Source: Mesorhizobium comanense (lineage in GTDB: Bacteria; Pseudomonadota; Alphaproteobacteria; Rhizobiales; Rhizobiaceae). From it: a stretch of DNA of 64,000 nucleotides. The position numbers and the translations under genes were made by a program. Location: NCBI RefSeq assembly GCF_005503535.1, contig NZ_SCNN01000013.1, positions 1 to 64,000 on the forward strand. The letters are read 5' to 3'. Below, piece by piece: positions 9,143 through 17,895 of this stretch (position 1 is its first letter; each line of letters begins with the position of its first letter). The notes beneath the pieces are model-generated. The model saw nothing but the letters and a program-made list of their open reading frames with translations. It was not told where the DNA came from and did not search any database.

Positions 9143-10516
9143 TCACCCGGCACTGTGGCCGCGCCATGGCGAAGCCGGAACCGGCTCCGCGCCGATCAGC
9201 GAAGCCATGGCGCGCGCCGGCGCCAGATCGAAGGACGGCAAAAAGCGCGCGAACGGGGCAATGACAGGGCGCGTCGCGAACCCTGGCGATGTCCGCCCGC
9301 CTTGAGTGGAACCGTCACTTTCAGCGGTTTGCCACGACGCCGGTTCGACGGCCAGGGCGGCGCGCGCAAGGCTTGGCGGAACCTCGCCTTCGGCAACTAC
9401 CAGCCGTTTCGCCGCCGCGGCTCCGCGTGGCGCGATCGACAACGCGCCGCCGCGATCGTTCGACGTGATCCGGCGGCGCCCGTCCCAGACGGCACCATCG
9501 GCGATGATGGCGGGCTGCGGCAAGCCACGCATCTCGCGGTGCAGGAAGATGCCCGCCCGCCGGAAGTCGACCACCGTCCGCGACAATGTGGCGCAAAGAA
9601 ATCCGGCCTTCAGCCGGCCGAACAACCCCGCGCCGCGGGCCTCGTCCGGCAGGAAGGCAAGCCCGCCCGTGGTGGCCAGGAGAATGCGCAGCGCATAGAT
9701 GGCCGCCGTGTCGTTGCCGGCCGAGAGCAGCCCCGGATCGAGGCGGATCAGGCCGCTGGCCGGCTGGCCGCAAAAGCGGCCGATCATTTCGGCCGCCTCG
9801 CCGCCGAGCCGGCTGCGCGCGGCCGCCGCGCCGCCGGCCAGCGCCAGCGCGTGGCCGATGCGCTGGGCATCGTCGGCAAGGGCCGCGCGCACGCGCGGCC
9901 GCTCGAAAGCCTCGTCGGCATTGGTCGGATCCTCGGCCCAGCCGACCTGCTCGCGCCGCAGGAACCCGCGAAGCGCTGAACGATGCACGCCCAGAAGCGG
10001 CCGCACGATCCATTCACGCCAGTCGTGGAGCGTGGCCGGCGCCATGCCGGCAAGTCCCCTTCCGGCCAGGTCGTCAAAATCACGGTGGTCATTGCGCGCA
10101 TGCCGCATCAGCACCGTCTCGGCCTGGTCATCCAAGGTGTGACCAGTCACGATCAGGCCGAGCCCTTCCGACCGCGCCGCCTGCGCCAACAGCCGGTAGC
10201 GCGCCTCCCGGGCCGCCGCCGGCAGGCCCGTCGATGGCTTGTCGCCAGACCAGGCCATGATGCGGTGGGCGATGGCCCGTTCGGCGCAAAGCTTCGCCAC
10301 GGCTTGCGCCTCGGCTGCCGAGCCTCGCCGCAAGCCATGGTCGACCGTAACCGCCAGCAGCCGGGTAGAAGGCGCTGTTCGGTCGAGATGCTGTTTGAGA
10401 AGGAGAAGAAGCGCGGTCGAATCGCTACCGCCGGACACGGCCGCGACGGCGCCGCTGGTAAAATCGATATGCGAAAAAAGTTTCGTCGAAGGATCGGGCT
10501 CGATGTCGAGCATCAT
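9143..10516 (-). CDS. tilS: tRNA(Ile)-lysidine synthetase TilS
   Basis: Adds lysine to C34 of the CAU-anticodon tRNA-Ile, so that it reads AUA rather than AUG. The ATP-pyrophosphatase loop SGGSDS is at residues 28-33. VDHGLRRGS and GHTLDDQAETVLMR are further family signatures. At 457 residues it has the N-terminal catalytic domain and a diverged C-terminal part. It starts 51 bases after the cpoB stop, the usual order in Rhizobiales, and is probably cotranscribed with cpoB. Confidence 0.94.
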   Translation of the reverse strand: MMLDIEPDPSTKLFSHIDFTSGAVAAVSGGSDSTALLLLLKQHLDRTAPSTRLLAVTVDHGLRRGSAAEAQAVAKLCAERAIAHRIMAWSGDKPSTGLPAAAREARYRLLAQAARSEGLGLIVTGHTLDDQAETVLMRHARNDHRDFDDLAGRGLAGMAPATLHDWREWIVRPLLGVHRSALRGFLRREQVGWAEDPTNADEAFERPRVRAALADDAQRIGHALALAGGAAAARSRLGGEAAEMIGRFCGQPASGLIRLDPGLLSAGNDTAAIYALRILLATTGGLAFLPDEARGAGLFGRLKAGFLCATLSRTVVDFRRAGIFLHREMRGLPQPAIIADGAVWDGRRRITSNDRGGALSIAPRGAAAAKRLVVAEGEVPPSLARAALAVEPASWQTAESDGSTQGGRTSPGFATRPVIAPFARFLPSFDLAPARAMASLIGAEPVPASPWRGHSAG

Positions 10517-10567
10517 GCTTGTGCCTGGAAGGGCCCGGTTCTGGGCTGCGGCATCAGCGCGGGAAGG

Positions 10568-11671
10568 TCAGCACGCGGCGAGAGCCTTCTCCTGCTTGAC
10601 GCGTTCCTTGAGGGCATTGGAGATGTCGGGATAACGCTTGCCGACCTCGCCGAAGGTGGCGCAGGCGACATCATGCTGCTTGAGGCCGACCAGCGACACG
10701 CCGAGTTTCAGCAGCATGTCGGGGGCTTTCTTGGCCTTGGGATAATCCTTGCTGGCGGCGAGAAAGACCTCGGCGGCATCACGGTATTTCTGCTGGCCGA
10801 GCAGCGACTCGCCCAGCCAGTAATGCGCGTCCGCCGTCTTGGCGTCCTTGGGGAAGCGGGCGATATGGTCGCGGAAACCCTGCTCGGCCGTGCTGTAGTC
10901 GCCCGACAGGATGAACTGGTAGGAATTGCGGTAGAGCTCTTCGGGATTGTTGGTGGAGGGCAGCGCCGCGACCACCGTGCCGTCGGCCTTGCCGGCCTTG
11001 GCCGGCGCGCTGGCGGCAGGAGCGGCATCCTGCGCCGGAGCGGCCGCCTGGGTATTGCCCCCAGCATCGATCACATTGCCGTTCTTATCGACGGTGATGG
11101 AGCCGAAGGTCTTTTCGGGTGCACCTTTTCCGGGAATGACCTTGCCCGGATCGCCATTGGAGGATTCGACGATGACATCCTCGACGCTCTGGCCGCCCGA
11201 TGACTGGCTGGCGGCCTGATTTCCGGAATCGGCTGGGGCTTGCGCTGGCGGCGCCTGGGCGACGCTGGTGTCAGCGCCTGCGGGCGCGGCCTGCGACTTC
11301 TTCTGGCCAGCCGGCTGCTGGCCGCCCTGTGAGCCGCCCTCGAGCTGCTGAAAGCGGAACTCGTTGTCTTCCTGCTGCTTGCGGATCTGCTCCTGCATCT
11401 GCAGGATCTGGAAATTGAGCTCCTCGATCTTGCCGTTCATCTGGCGCAGCTGATCCTCGAGGCCGGTCGTGCCGCTCGACTGGGCGAGCTGTACCTGCTC
11501 GGGCTTTTTCTTGTCGCCGAAGAGGCTGGGCAGCTCGATCGACGGCAGGTGGAAGGAAAAACCGCTGTCGGTTTGCCCGGCGCCGCCGGTGCCCGATCCG
11601 CTGGCAAAGGCGGTGACGCCTGATAGGAGCAATACCGCGAGCGTACCGCTCAGAACCGATCTCAAATGCAT
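10568..11671 (-). CDS. cpoB: Tol-Pal system TPR protein CpoB (YbgF)
   Basis: Periplasmic coordinator of peptidoglycan synthesis and Tol-Pal outer-membrane constriction in enterobacteria; the same job is inferred here. The 367 residues comprise a signal peptide (about 1-24), a Gln-rich coiled-coil trimerisation segment (about 70-115, LRQMNGKIEELNFQILQMQ), a long low-complexity Ala/Gln/Pro linker, and C-terminal tetratricopeptide repeats (from about 245, ELYRNSYQFILSGDY...). It is longer than enterobacterial CpoB because of the linker. A terminator after pal implies that cpoB has its own promoter. Confidence 0.92.
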   Translation of the reverse strand: MHLRSVLSGTLAVLLLSGVTAFASGSGTGGAGQTDSGFSFHLPSIELPSLFGDKKKPEQVQLAQSSGTTGLEDQLRQMNGKIEELNFQILQMQEQIRKQQEDNEFRFQQLEGGSQGGQQPAGQKKSQAAPAGADTSVAQAPPAQAPADSGNQAASQSSGGQSVEDVIVESSNGDPGKVIPGKGAPEKTFGSITVDKNGNVIDAGGNTQAAAPAQDAAPAASAPAKAGKADGTVVAALPSTNNPEELYRNSYQFILSGDYSTAEQGFRDHIARFPKDAKTADAHYWLGESLLGQQKYRDAAEVFLAASKDYPKAKKAPDMLLKLGVSLVGLKQHDVACATFGEVGKRYPDISNALKERVKQEKALAAC

Positions 11672-11799
11672 GTGCCTCTCGCCGTGTCGTTAGCCTGTTT
11701 CCGCGCCTTCCAAATCAGAGTGGGACCAGTCAAGCGCCCTCGGCTCATAGCAGGGCGCGAGACTTCGGCCAAATTTTGTTTCGGACGTGCCGATATGAA

Positions 11800-11823
11800 A
11801 AAGGCGGCCCGAAAGCCGCCTTT
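11800..11823 (-). terminator. pal terminator
   Basis: Perfect 9-bp stem AAAGGCGGC/GCCGCCTTT (11800-11808 with 11815-11823), ending on the minus strand in TTTTTCAT. It separates pal from cpoB. Confidence 0.82.
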
Positions 11824-11905
11824 CACAGGATAGTGTGGTATTTTTGCCGCCTTCGGCGCCACGCGTCCTCATGGGGGCGCAAAAGACGCTGAAGCACTTA
11901 CCGCC

Positions 11906-11956
11906 GACGCATGATCCCTTTCCGAAAATCGAAATTGATTTTCGGGTTCATGCGTC
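11906..11956. repeat. Rhizobial-type palindromic repeat overlapping the pal stop
   Basis: Outer arms GACGCATGA/TCATGCGTC (11906-11914 with 11948-11956) enclose an inner stem CCGAAAATC/GATTTTCGG (11922-11930 with 11937-11945). The layout (GCATGATC..TTTCCGAAAA..TTTTCGG..TCATGC) matches a short palindromic repeat I recall as abundant in rhizobial intergenic DNA. Its outer arm overlaps two bases of the pal stop codon at 11955-11957. Confidence 0.65.
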
Positions 11957-12461
11957 AGGAACCAGCGCCGCTGAGCGTGGTGACCGCGCGGCGGTTCTGC
12001 GACCAGCAGGAGATGTCGTCGCACACGGCGACCGGACGCTCCTTGCCGTAGGAAATGGTCTTCAAACGGCCGCCGGCGACGCCCTTGGAAACCAGGAAGT
12101 CGCGCGCGGCGGCGGCGCGGCGGGCGCCGAGCGCCAGATTGTACTCACGTGTGCCGCGTTCGTCGGCATGGCCTTCGACGACGATGGCGTATTGCTTGTA
12201 CTGGTTCAGCCACTGCGCCTGGCGGGCAAGCGTCGTCTGCGCGTCGGCGCGGATCGACGACGAGTCCGTATCGAAGAAGATGCGGTCGCCGATGTTGACG
12301 GTGAAGTCCTGCGCCGAACCGGGCGTCGCGGCGCCCGCGCCGTTAAGGCCAAGGTCAGCGGCGTTGTTCGGGGTCTTCTTCGAGGCGCAGCCGGTGATGG
12401 CAAGGGCTGCCACCAGCGCGATCATGGCCGGGTTTCTGGTAAGTGCTGCGATACGGCCCAT
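11955..12461 (-). CDS. pal: Peptidoglycan-associated lipoprotein Pal
   Basis: Outer-membrane lipoprotein that binds peptidoglycan and TolB and drives envelope constriction at division. It has 168 residues from the ATG at 12461 (AGGAGAGGC upstream). The lipobox cysteine is C25 in AITGCASK. The OmpA-like domain carries FDTDSSSIRADA, VEGHADERGTREYNLALGARRA and NRRAV, the peptidoglycan-binding signature. The stop codon lies at the edge of a palindromic repeat, so the last residues could have been altered by that insertion. It follows tolB but is separated from it by a terminator and a 248-base gap. Confidence 0.96.
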   Translation of the reverse strand: MGRIAALTRNPAMIALVAALAITGCASKKTPNNAADLGLNGAGAATPGSAQDFTVNIGDRIFFDTDSSSIRADAQTTLARQAQWLNQYKQYAIVVEGHADERGTREYNLALGARRAAAARDFLVSKGVAGGRLKTISYGKERPVAVCDDISCWSQNRRAVTTLSGAGS

Positions 12462-12656
12462 GCCGCCTCTCCTTCGTATTTCGAGTGATCGTATTCGAGT
12501 GATTTCGTTGATCACCCAGTAACCACGTTTGGGTTAACCCGCATTCAAGAAACATGGTTAAATTTTTGTTTCGGCCGCCGTCCACAACCTCTAAATCCAA
12601 GGTCACAGTTGTCGCGGACCCTAGGCGGAAATGCGGCCAAAACGCGACCATTGCAT

Positions 12657-12685
12657 GGAAAAGGGGCCGAATCGGCCCCTTTTCC
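12657..12685 (-). terminator. tolB terminator
   Basis: Perfect 12-bp stem GGAAAAGGGGCC/GGCCCCTTTTCC (12657-12668 with 12674-12685), 24 bases past the tolB stop. The T-run lies inside the stem, so it can act on either strand. The rest of the gap to pal (12462-12656) holds a GGGTTAACCC palindrome near 12531-12540 and presumably the pal promoter. Confidence 0.72.
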
Positions 12686-12709
12686 GCAGTTGTGGCAATT
12701 CGGTCGAAC

Positions 12710-14020
12710 CTACTCGAGCAGCGGCGACCAGGCGGGATCCGAAGCGAAGTTCGCCGTCGGGATCGGCTGCTCGTTGCGGCCGGTGAGGTCGACCGAAACG
12801 AGCTTCGGGCCGCCATTGGTGTCGCGGAAGAACATCAAGACGCGGCCATTGGGCGCCCAGGTCGGACCTTCCTGCTGGAAGCCGGAGGACAGGATGCGCT
12901 CGCCGGAGCCATCGGTCTTCATGACGCCGATCTGGAATTCGCCGCCGGTCTGCTTGGTGAAGGCGATGAGGTCGCCGCGCGGCGACCAAACCGGTGTCGA
13001 GTAGACGCCGTCGCCGAAAGAGATGCGGGTCTGGCCCGAGCCATCGGAGCCCATCACGTAAATCTGCGCCCGGCCGCCGCGGTCGGAGGTGAAGACGACC
13101 TTGCTGCCGTCGGGCGAGTAGGATGGCGAGGTATCGATGGCCGTCGAATTGGTCAACCGTGTCGTCGAGCGGCTGCGCAGATCCATGGCGAAGATGTTGG
13201 AGTTGCCGTCGTCGCGCAGCAGGCTCATGATCACCTTCTGCCCGTCGGGCGAGAAGCGCGGCGCAAACGTCATGCCGGGGAAGTTGCCGACCAGTTCGCG
13301 CTGCCCGGTCTCGATCTGAAGGAGATAGACCCTGGGCTGGCCGCTTTCGTAGGACATGTAGGTGATTTCCTGCCGGTTCGGCGAGAAACGCGGCGTCAGC
13401 ACGATCGACTTGCCGTCCGAGAGATAGCGAACATTGGCACCGTCCTGGTCCATGATGGCGAGGCGCTTTTTGCGCGCGTTCTTGGCGCCGGACTCGTCGA
13501 TGAAAACAACGCGGGTGTCGAAGTAACCCTTCTCGCCGGTGATCCGTTCGTAAATGGCGTCGGCGATGATGTGGGCGACGCGGCGCTGGTTGGCGTCATT
13601 GGCGAAGAACTGCTCGCCCGCCATCTGCTGGCCGGCGAAGGTATCCCACAGCCGGTACTGGGCGCGGATGCGTCCGTCGGCCTCCTTGCTGACGCTGCCG
13701 GTGACCAGCGCCTGCGCGTTGATCACCTTCCAGTCGTCGAAGCGCGGCGCGGCGTCCGGGTTTGAAATCTTCTCGATGAAAGCGGCCTTGTCGATCGGCG
13801 CGAACAGGCCGGAGCGCTTCAGGTCTGCGGTGACGATCTGGGAAATCTGGGCGCCCAGCGCGTCGCCGCCCTGGAAATCCGTGATCGCGATCGGCAGCGG
13901 CTCAATGTTGCCTCCGGTAACCTTGAGCTCGACCTTGGCCAGAACTGGAACGACAGAACCTGCCGTTATGCCCAGCGTCACGGCTACAAGCACCAGGAGC
14001 GGATTGAGGAAAGATCTCAT
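12710..14020 (-). CDS. tolB: Tol-Pal system beta-propeller protein TolB
   Basis: Periplasmic protein that links TolA to Pal. The 436 residues start with a signal peptide (about 1-28). The TolB N-terminal domain follows, then a six-bladed propeller seen as repeated PRFSPDG/PSYSPDGSKV/PVWSPRGD/PTWAPNG blades. It ends DPAWSPLLE, a typical terminus. It starts 39 bases after the tolA stop and completes the tolQRAB transcription unit. Confidence 0.97.
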   Translation of the reverse strand: MRSFLNPLLVLVAVTLGITAGSVVPVLAKVELKVTGGNIEPLPIAITDFQGGDALGAQISQIVTADLKRSGLFAPIDKAAFIEKISNPDAAPRFDDWKVINAQALVTGSVSKEADGRIRAQYRLWDTFAGQQMAGEQFFANDANQRRVAHIIADAIYERITGEKGYFDTRVVFIDESGAKNARKKRLAIMDQDGANVRYLSDGKSIVLTPRFSPNRQEITYMSYESGQPRVYLLQIETGQRELVGNFPGMTFAPRFSPDGQKVIMSLLRDDGNSNIFAMDLRSRSTTRLTNSTAIDTSPSYSPDGSKVVFTSDRGGRAQIYVMGSDGSGQTRISFGDGVYSTPVWSPRGDLIAFTKQTGGEFQIGVMKTDGSGERILSSGFQQEGPTWAPNGRVLMFFRDTNGGPKLVSVDLTGRNEQPIPTANFASDPAWSPLLE

Positions 14021-14059
14021 GTCTTCTCGCTTTTCTTCTTCGCTGTTCCAGCTCTCGGC

Positions 14060-15217
14060 CTAGAGGCCAAGCATCTCTCTTGGATCGAAAGTGACCACGA
14101 CATCATTCCAGATGTCTTGCTTGCCGGCAGGGACCTGTAAGCCGGCCATGTCGCATTTCTGGACGGCGCGTACGGCGCTTTCATCAAACTGGCGATTGCC
14201 GCTCGACTTCTCGACGGACGGACGACCGTCCAGCTTGCCGGAGGCATTCAGATTGAACTGGATGATTGCTACAAAATTCTCCGCGCCTTCGAGACCCGCT
14301 GGAATGGACCAGCAACCCTTGAGCTGATCTTCCAAAGCGCCCTGCTCCGACTTCGACAGCTTCTGGCCATGATCCTTGTCACCGCCGAGCGACGCCTGCT
14401 GGGTCGAGCGCTTGGCGCCGCCGCCGGATGGCTTCTGCTTGTCGAGCAACTGCTGGATAGCGCCCTCATTGAATTGCTTGTCGTCCGACTTCGGCTTCGA
14501 CGAGGCTTCCTTGACCGGCTTGTCGGCGTCCTTGCGATCCTGCGCCTTGGCGCTTTCGGCCGGCGCCGGCTGCGGCTTCGGCCGCGCTTCCGGCGCGGGC
14601 GCCGAGCTCGGCAACTGCGTTTCTTCGGTGGGCGGATCCTTGGCTATCGCTTCGGCGACGGCATCGGGCTTGACCTCGGGCGTCGGATCGATAGCGGCGG
14701 TCTTGTCCTGCGGCGGCGGGGTGGGCGCCGGCTTGGCCGGCGTCGGCTTGGGCTCGACCTGCTTGACCGGCTCGGGCTTGACCTCTTCCTTCGGTTGCGG
14801 AACCGGCGCCACTTCCGTTGCCGGTGTCGGCTTCGGCTCTTCCTTTGGCTTCGGCGCGTCCTCGGTCTTCGGCTTTTCGGTCGGTGTCGGCGCCGGGGCA
14901 GCCATCGCTGTTTTCTCGACCGGTTTCGGCTTGGCCTCGTCCGTCACCGGCTTGTCGGTATCGACGCTGTTCTCACCGATCTTTTGTGCATCGGGCACGA
15001 TATCGGGGCGCTGCGTCGGCAGCGGCGCCGGCTTTTCATGCATCACGGCCTTCTTGTCGCCCTGCAGCGTCTGCGCAACGGCTTCCATCGGCACGATATC
15101 GACCGCGACCGACTCCACGTCGGCCGACGGAAGCGCGGCCGGCGCCGACAGCGTGAACAGGCCGAAGGCCAGCACCGCCGCGTGCAGGATCACCGATGTG
15201 GTGAGGCCGGTCTTCAT
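14060..15217 (-). CDS. tolA: TolA, envelope-spanning energy transducer
   Basis: Couples the TolQR proton channel to TolB-Pal. The 385 residues begin with one N-terminal membrane anchor (about 7-25). A very long Pro/Lys/Glu/Ala-rich stalk follows (about 45-265, many KPxP and PKPE units), then a C-terminal globular domain (about 290-385) with CWSIPAGLEG and VQKCDMAGLQVP, which gives two cysteines that may form a disulfide. The stalk is poorly conserved, as usual. The gap to tolR is 7 bases. Confidence 0.93.
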   Translation of the reverse strand: MKTGLTTSVILHAAVLAFGLFTLSAPAALPSADVESVAVDIVPMEAVAQTLQGDKKAVMHEKPAPLPTQRPDIVPDAQKIGENSVDTDKPVTDEAKPKPVEKTAMAAPAPTPTEKPKTEDAPKPKEEPKPTPATEVAPVPQPKEEVKPEPVKQVEPKPTPAKPAPTPPPQDKTAAIDPTPEVKPDAVAEAIAKDPPTEETQLPSSAPAPEARPKPQPAPAESAKAQDRKDADKPVKEASSKPKSDDKQFNEGAIQQLLDKQKPSGGGAKRSTQQASLGGDKDHGQKLSKSEQGALEDQLKGCWSIPAGLEGAENFVAIIQFNLNASGKLDGRPSVEKSSGNRQFDESAVRAVQKCDMAGLQVPAGKQDIWNDVVVTFDPREMLGL

Positions 15218-15224
15218 CGTGCGT

Positions 15225-15680
<456 letters not shown>

Positions 15681-15690
15681 CGGTTACTCC

Positions 15691-16401
15691 TCAGGCCTTC
15701 GGCGCGACTTTTTCATCGATTTGGCGCGAGAGTATGGCGGAGAACTCGTCGGAGAACCCTTCCATGCGCACCGCGAGCTTGCTCGCATCCGATGACAGCT
15801 TGTTGTAGGCGATGACCGCCGGAATGGCGGCCAGGAGGCCGATGGCGGTCGCCAGCAGCGCCTCGGCGATGCCGGGCGCGACGACCGCGAGGCTGGTGTT
15901 CTTGGAGCCGGCAATGGCCTGGAACGAGGTCATGATACCGATGACGGTACCGAACAGACCGATGAAGGGGGCGGCCGAACCGGTGGTGGCAAGGAAGCCC
16001 AGGCGCCCCTCCAGCTTCTCCATTTCGCGCGTCAGCGCCAGGTCCATGGCCTTGTCGATACGGGTCTGCAGCCCGAGCGGCGACTTGGCGCCTTTCTCGA
16101 AACTCTTCTTCCATTCGCGCATGGCGGCGACGAAAATGGCGCCCATGCCCGTCGTCTTGCGGTCGGCGAGCGTGCGGTAGAGCTCCTCCAGCGACTGCCC
16201 CGACCAGAAAACCTGCTCGAAACGGTTGAGCGCCAGCCGCATGCGGCCATAGGCGACGAGCTTGTCCACGATGATCGCCCAGGTCCACACCGAGGCGCAG
16301 AGCAGCCCGATCATGACCAGCTTGACCACCCAGCTGGCCTGCATGAACAAGGCCCAAATCGACAATTGCGCGCCCGGTTCGGCGAGTGCGATATTTTCCA
16401 T
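15691..16401 (-). CDS. tolQ: Proton channel protein TolQ
   Basis: MotA/TolQ/ExbB family channel subunit of the Tol-Pal motor. It has 236 residues from the ATG at 16401 (AAGGAC upstream); the open frame continues to 16713 but the extra part is non-family. It has three membrane segments and the family motif GFLATTGSAAPFIGLFGTVIGIM, with IAEALLATAIGLLAAIPAVIAYN near the end. It is the first gene of tolQRAB. The upstream gap (16402-16606) must hold a promoter, because a terminator-like hairpin and parDE separate it from ybgC. Confidence 0.96.
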   Translation of the reverse strand: MENIALAEPGAQLSIWALFMQASWVVKLVMIGLLCASVWTWAIIVDKLVAYGRMRLALNRFEQVFWSGQSLEELYRTLADRKTTGMGAIFVAAMREWKKSFEKGAKSPLGLQTRIDKAMDLALTREMEKLEGRLGFLATTGSAAPFIGLFGTVIGIMTSFQAIAGSKNTSLAVVAPGIAEALLATAIGLLAAIPAVIAYNKLSSDASKLAVRMEGFSDEFSAILSRQIDEKVAPKA

Positions 16402-16585
16402 CGTTACGTCCTTAAGATTTCCGGGCGAAGCTGGCGGCTGGCCCCTGGCATCCCTTGTGGTCGGTTCGCGCGAAGCTACCGGACACCCCAAACCGTGCCT
16501 TTCGCGGCCTTTTCGGGGCAAATATTGGTGAAACGAAGGCGCTGGATAACGCCAATCTTCACCAATCTCTTCATGAACCGTTATG

Positions 16586-16601
16586 GTTAAGGATGGGTTA
16601 G
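16586..16601 (-). promoter_or_regulatory. Near-consensus CtrA-type box upstream of tolQ
   Basis: The minus strand reads CTAA-CCCATCC-TTAAC, one mismatch from TTAA-N7-TTAAC, about 185-200 bases upstream of tolQ and just after the parE hairpin. Weaker than the other boxes. Confidence 0.3.
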
Positions 16602-16606
16602 TGAAT

Positions 16607-16631
16607 AAGGCGCGGCGCATTGCCGCGCCTT
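16607..16631 (-). terminator. parDE terminator
   Basis: Perfect 10-bp stem AAGGCGCGGC/GCCGCGCCTT (16607-16616 with 16622-16631), 27 bases past the parE stop; only a short T-rich tail (TTATTC). Confidence 0.65.
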
Positions 16632-16657
16632 GTGGCGAAGCCAACGCGCCTCCACGG

Positions 16658-16969
16658 TTAGGAGTCCGTCTCTTCCAAGTGGTGGGGGTAGTCCTGCCCG
16701 CCATAGAGGACACGCAGGATCAGAACCTGCTCCGGGTCGACTCGGAACAGGATCGATGCACGACGTTCAAAGCCGACAACGCGGATTCCGGGTCCGATAG
16801 CCTCGCGAACGATACCTCGTTCCGGGAACGTGGATAGCGCCATGCACGCCGCCTCGATGCGGTCGATATAGCCGCCGGCGCGCGCGGCGCCGCTTTCCTT
16901 TTCAATATAGTTATAAATGGCAAAGAGATCGGACTGCGCCGAGGGCCGAAAGACGACCTTATGCGTCAC
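16658..16969 (-). CDS. parE: RelE/ParE-family toxin
   Basis: A 103-residue protein of the RelE/ParE fold. VVFRPSAQSDLFAIYNYIEKESG at the start, YIDRIEAACMALSTFPERG in the middle and VLILRVLYGGQDY near the end are the family landmarks. ParE members poison DNA gyrase and RelE members cleave mRNA; the linked ParD-like antitoxin favours ParE. Its start overlaps the antitoxin stop by 11 bases, so the two are translationally coupled. The pair interrupts the ybgC-tolQ junction. Confidence 0.88.
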   Translation of the reverse strand: MTHKVVFRPSAQSDLFAIYNYIEKESGAARAGGYIDRIEAACMALSTFPERGIVREAIGPGIRVVGFERRASILFRVDPEQVLILRVLYGGQDYPHHLEETDS

Positions 16970-17234
16970 GCTTGGCGACCTTCATGCGGCCTGCATGGTG
17001 CGCGCGCAATGCCTTGAATACGTCCTCAGCCGGGATGTCCGCGCGCGGGTCGTCAAGAGCTTGCTGTACCTTGGCGCGCATAATGGCGGTAATGACCTGC
17101 TCCTCGCGGTCAAGGGCGCGAAGCGCTGCCCGCATCACTTCGCTCGCGGAATCGTATGCTCCAGACGCCAGGCGGGCGTCGAGGCTGCTCTGCTGGCGTC
17201 CGAGCGTCACGCTTATGGGCTTGCTGGTTCTCAT
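16959..17234 (-). CDS. parD: ParD-like antitoxin
   Basis: A 91-residue antitoxin of the ParD/CopG ribbon-helix-helix type. The start at ATG 17234 gives MRTSKPISVTLG, the expected DNA-binding strand, then LDARLASGAYDSASEVMRAALRALDREE. The C-terminal half is the toxin-binding region. The palindrome upstream (17255-17271) is its probable autoregulatory operator. The longer open frame to 17321 would run through that operator and is rejected. Confidence 0.87.
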   Translation of the reverse strand: MRTSKPISVTLGRQQSSLDARLASGAYDSASEVMRAALRALDREEQVITAIMRAKVQQALDDPRADIPAEDVFKALRAHHAGRMKVAKRDA

Positions 17235-17254
17235 GGCGAATCTTGTAGCATAAT

Positions 17255-17271
17255 GTATGACGTTGTCATAC
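17255..17271 (-). promoter_or_regulatory. Probable ParD operator
   Basis: Perfect inverted repeat GTATGAC-N3-GTCATAC, 21-37 bases upstream of the parD ATG and overlapping the likely -10 region (CATTATGCT on the minus strand). Confidence 0.65.
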
Positions 17272-17368
17272 TGCCTTCGGGCACGCGCAAGCTCCCCGTT
17301 GCCGCTGCCGAACGTCACCAACCGTCAGAAATCGGTCGACAGGCTTTGGTGTAGCCGCGCAAATCCGT

Positions 17369-17851
17369 TCAGTCAGCTGAAGCACGGGACTTGGGCATGA
17401 AGGCCGCCACCCATTCCCTGGGAAACCGCCTCGGCCGGCCATTCTCGCCGATGATCGCCGCCTCGACCTTGGCCTCGACAAGCACCTCCTCACCGCGCTT
17501 GAGCTGCTGCGCCATGAAGATGCGTGCGCCGGAAATGGCCTCGGTGCGCGTATCGACGGTCAGTATGTCGTCGATGCGGGCCGGCGCGCGGAAGTCGATC
17601 TCCATGCGCCGCACCACCCAGACTATTCTTTCGCCATGGCTGCCGCTGGCGAGTTCGGTGTGATGGACACCGGTCAGCCTGAGGTAGTCGGAGCGGCCGC
17701 GCTCGAGGAATTCGAGGTAGCGCGCGTGGTAGACGACGCCCGAGAAATCCGTGTCGGCGTAATAGACCCGGGCCATCAGCCGGTGGCCGAACGGCATCAA
17801 CGCGCCGGAAATGCCTGCCAGCAGCGTCGCCGATTCACCATGATCGTCCAT
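17369..17851 (-). CDS. ybgC: Tol-Pal associated acyl-CoA thioesterase YbgC
   Basis: Hotdog-fold thioesterase (4HBT family), 160 residues from the ATG at 17851 (AAGGAAG upstream). ARVYYADTDFSGVVYHARYLEFLERGRSDYL is the family signature with the catalytic Asp in YADTDFSG. It heads the tol-pal cluster in many proteobacteria and may act in phospholipid metabolism. Here parDE and a terminator lie between it and tolQ, so it is not simply cotranscribed with tolQ. It is divergent from the GH5 gene with only 44 bases between starts. Confidence 0.94.
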   Translation of the reverse strand: MDDHGESATLLAGISGALMPFGHRLMARVYYADTDFSGVVYHARYLEFLERGRSDYLRLTGVHHTELASGSHGERIVWVVRRMEIDFRAPARIDDILTVDTRTEAISGARIFMAQQLKRGEEVLVEAKVEAAIIGENGRPRRFPREWVAAFMPKSRASAD

Positions 17852-17895
17852 TGCGCTTCCTTTTTCAGTCACGACAAGGCACGTAATTTCGGCGC

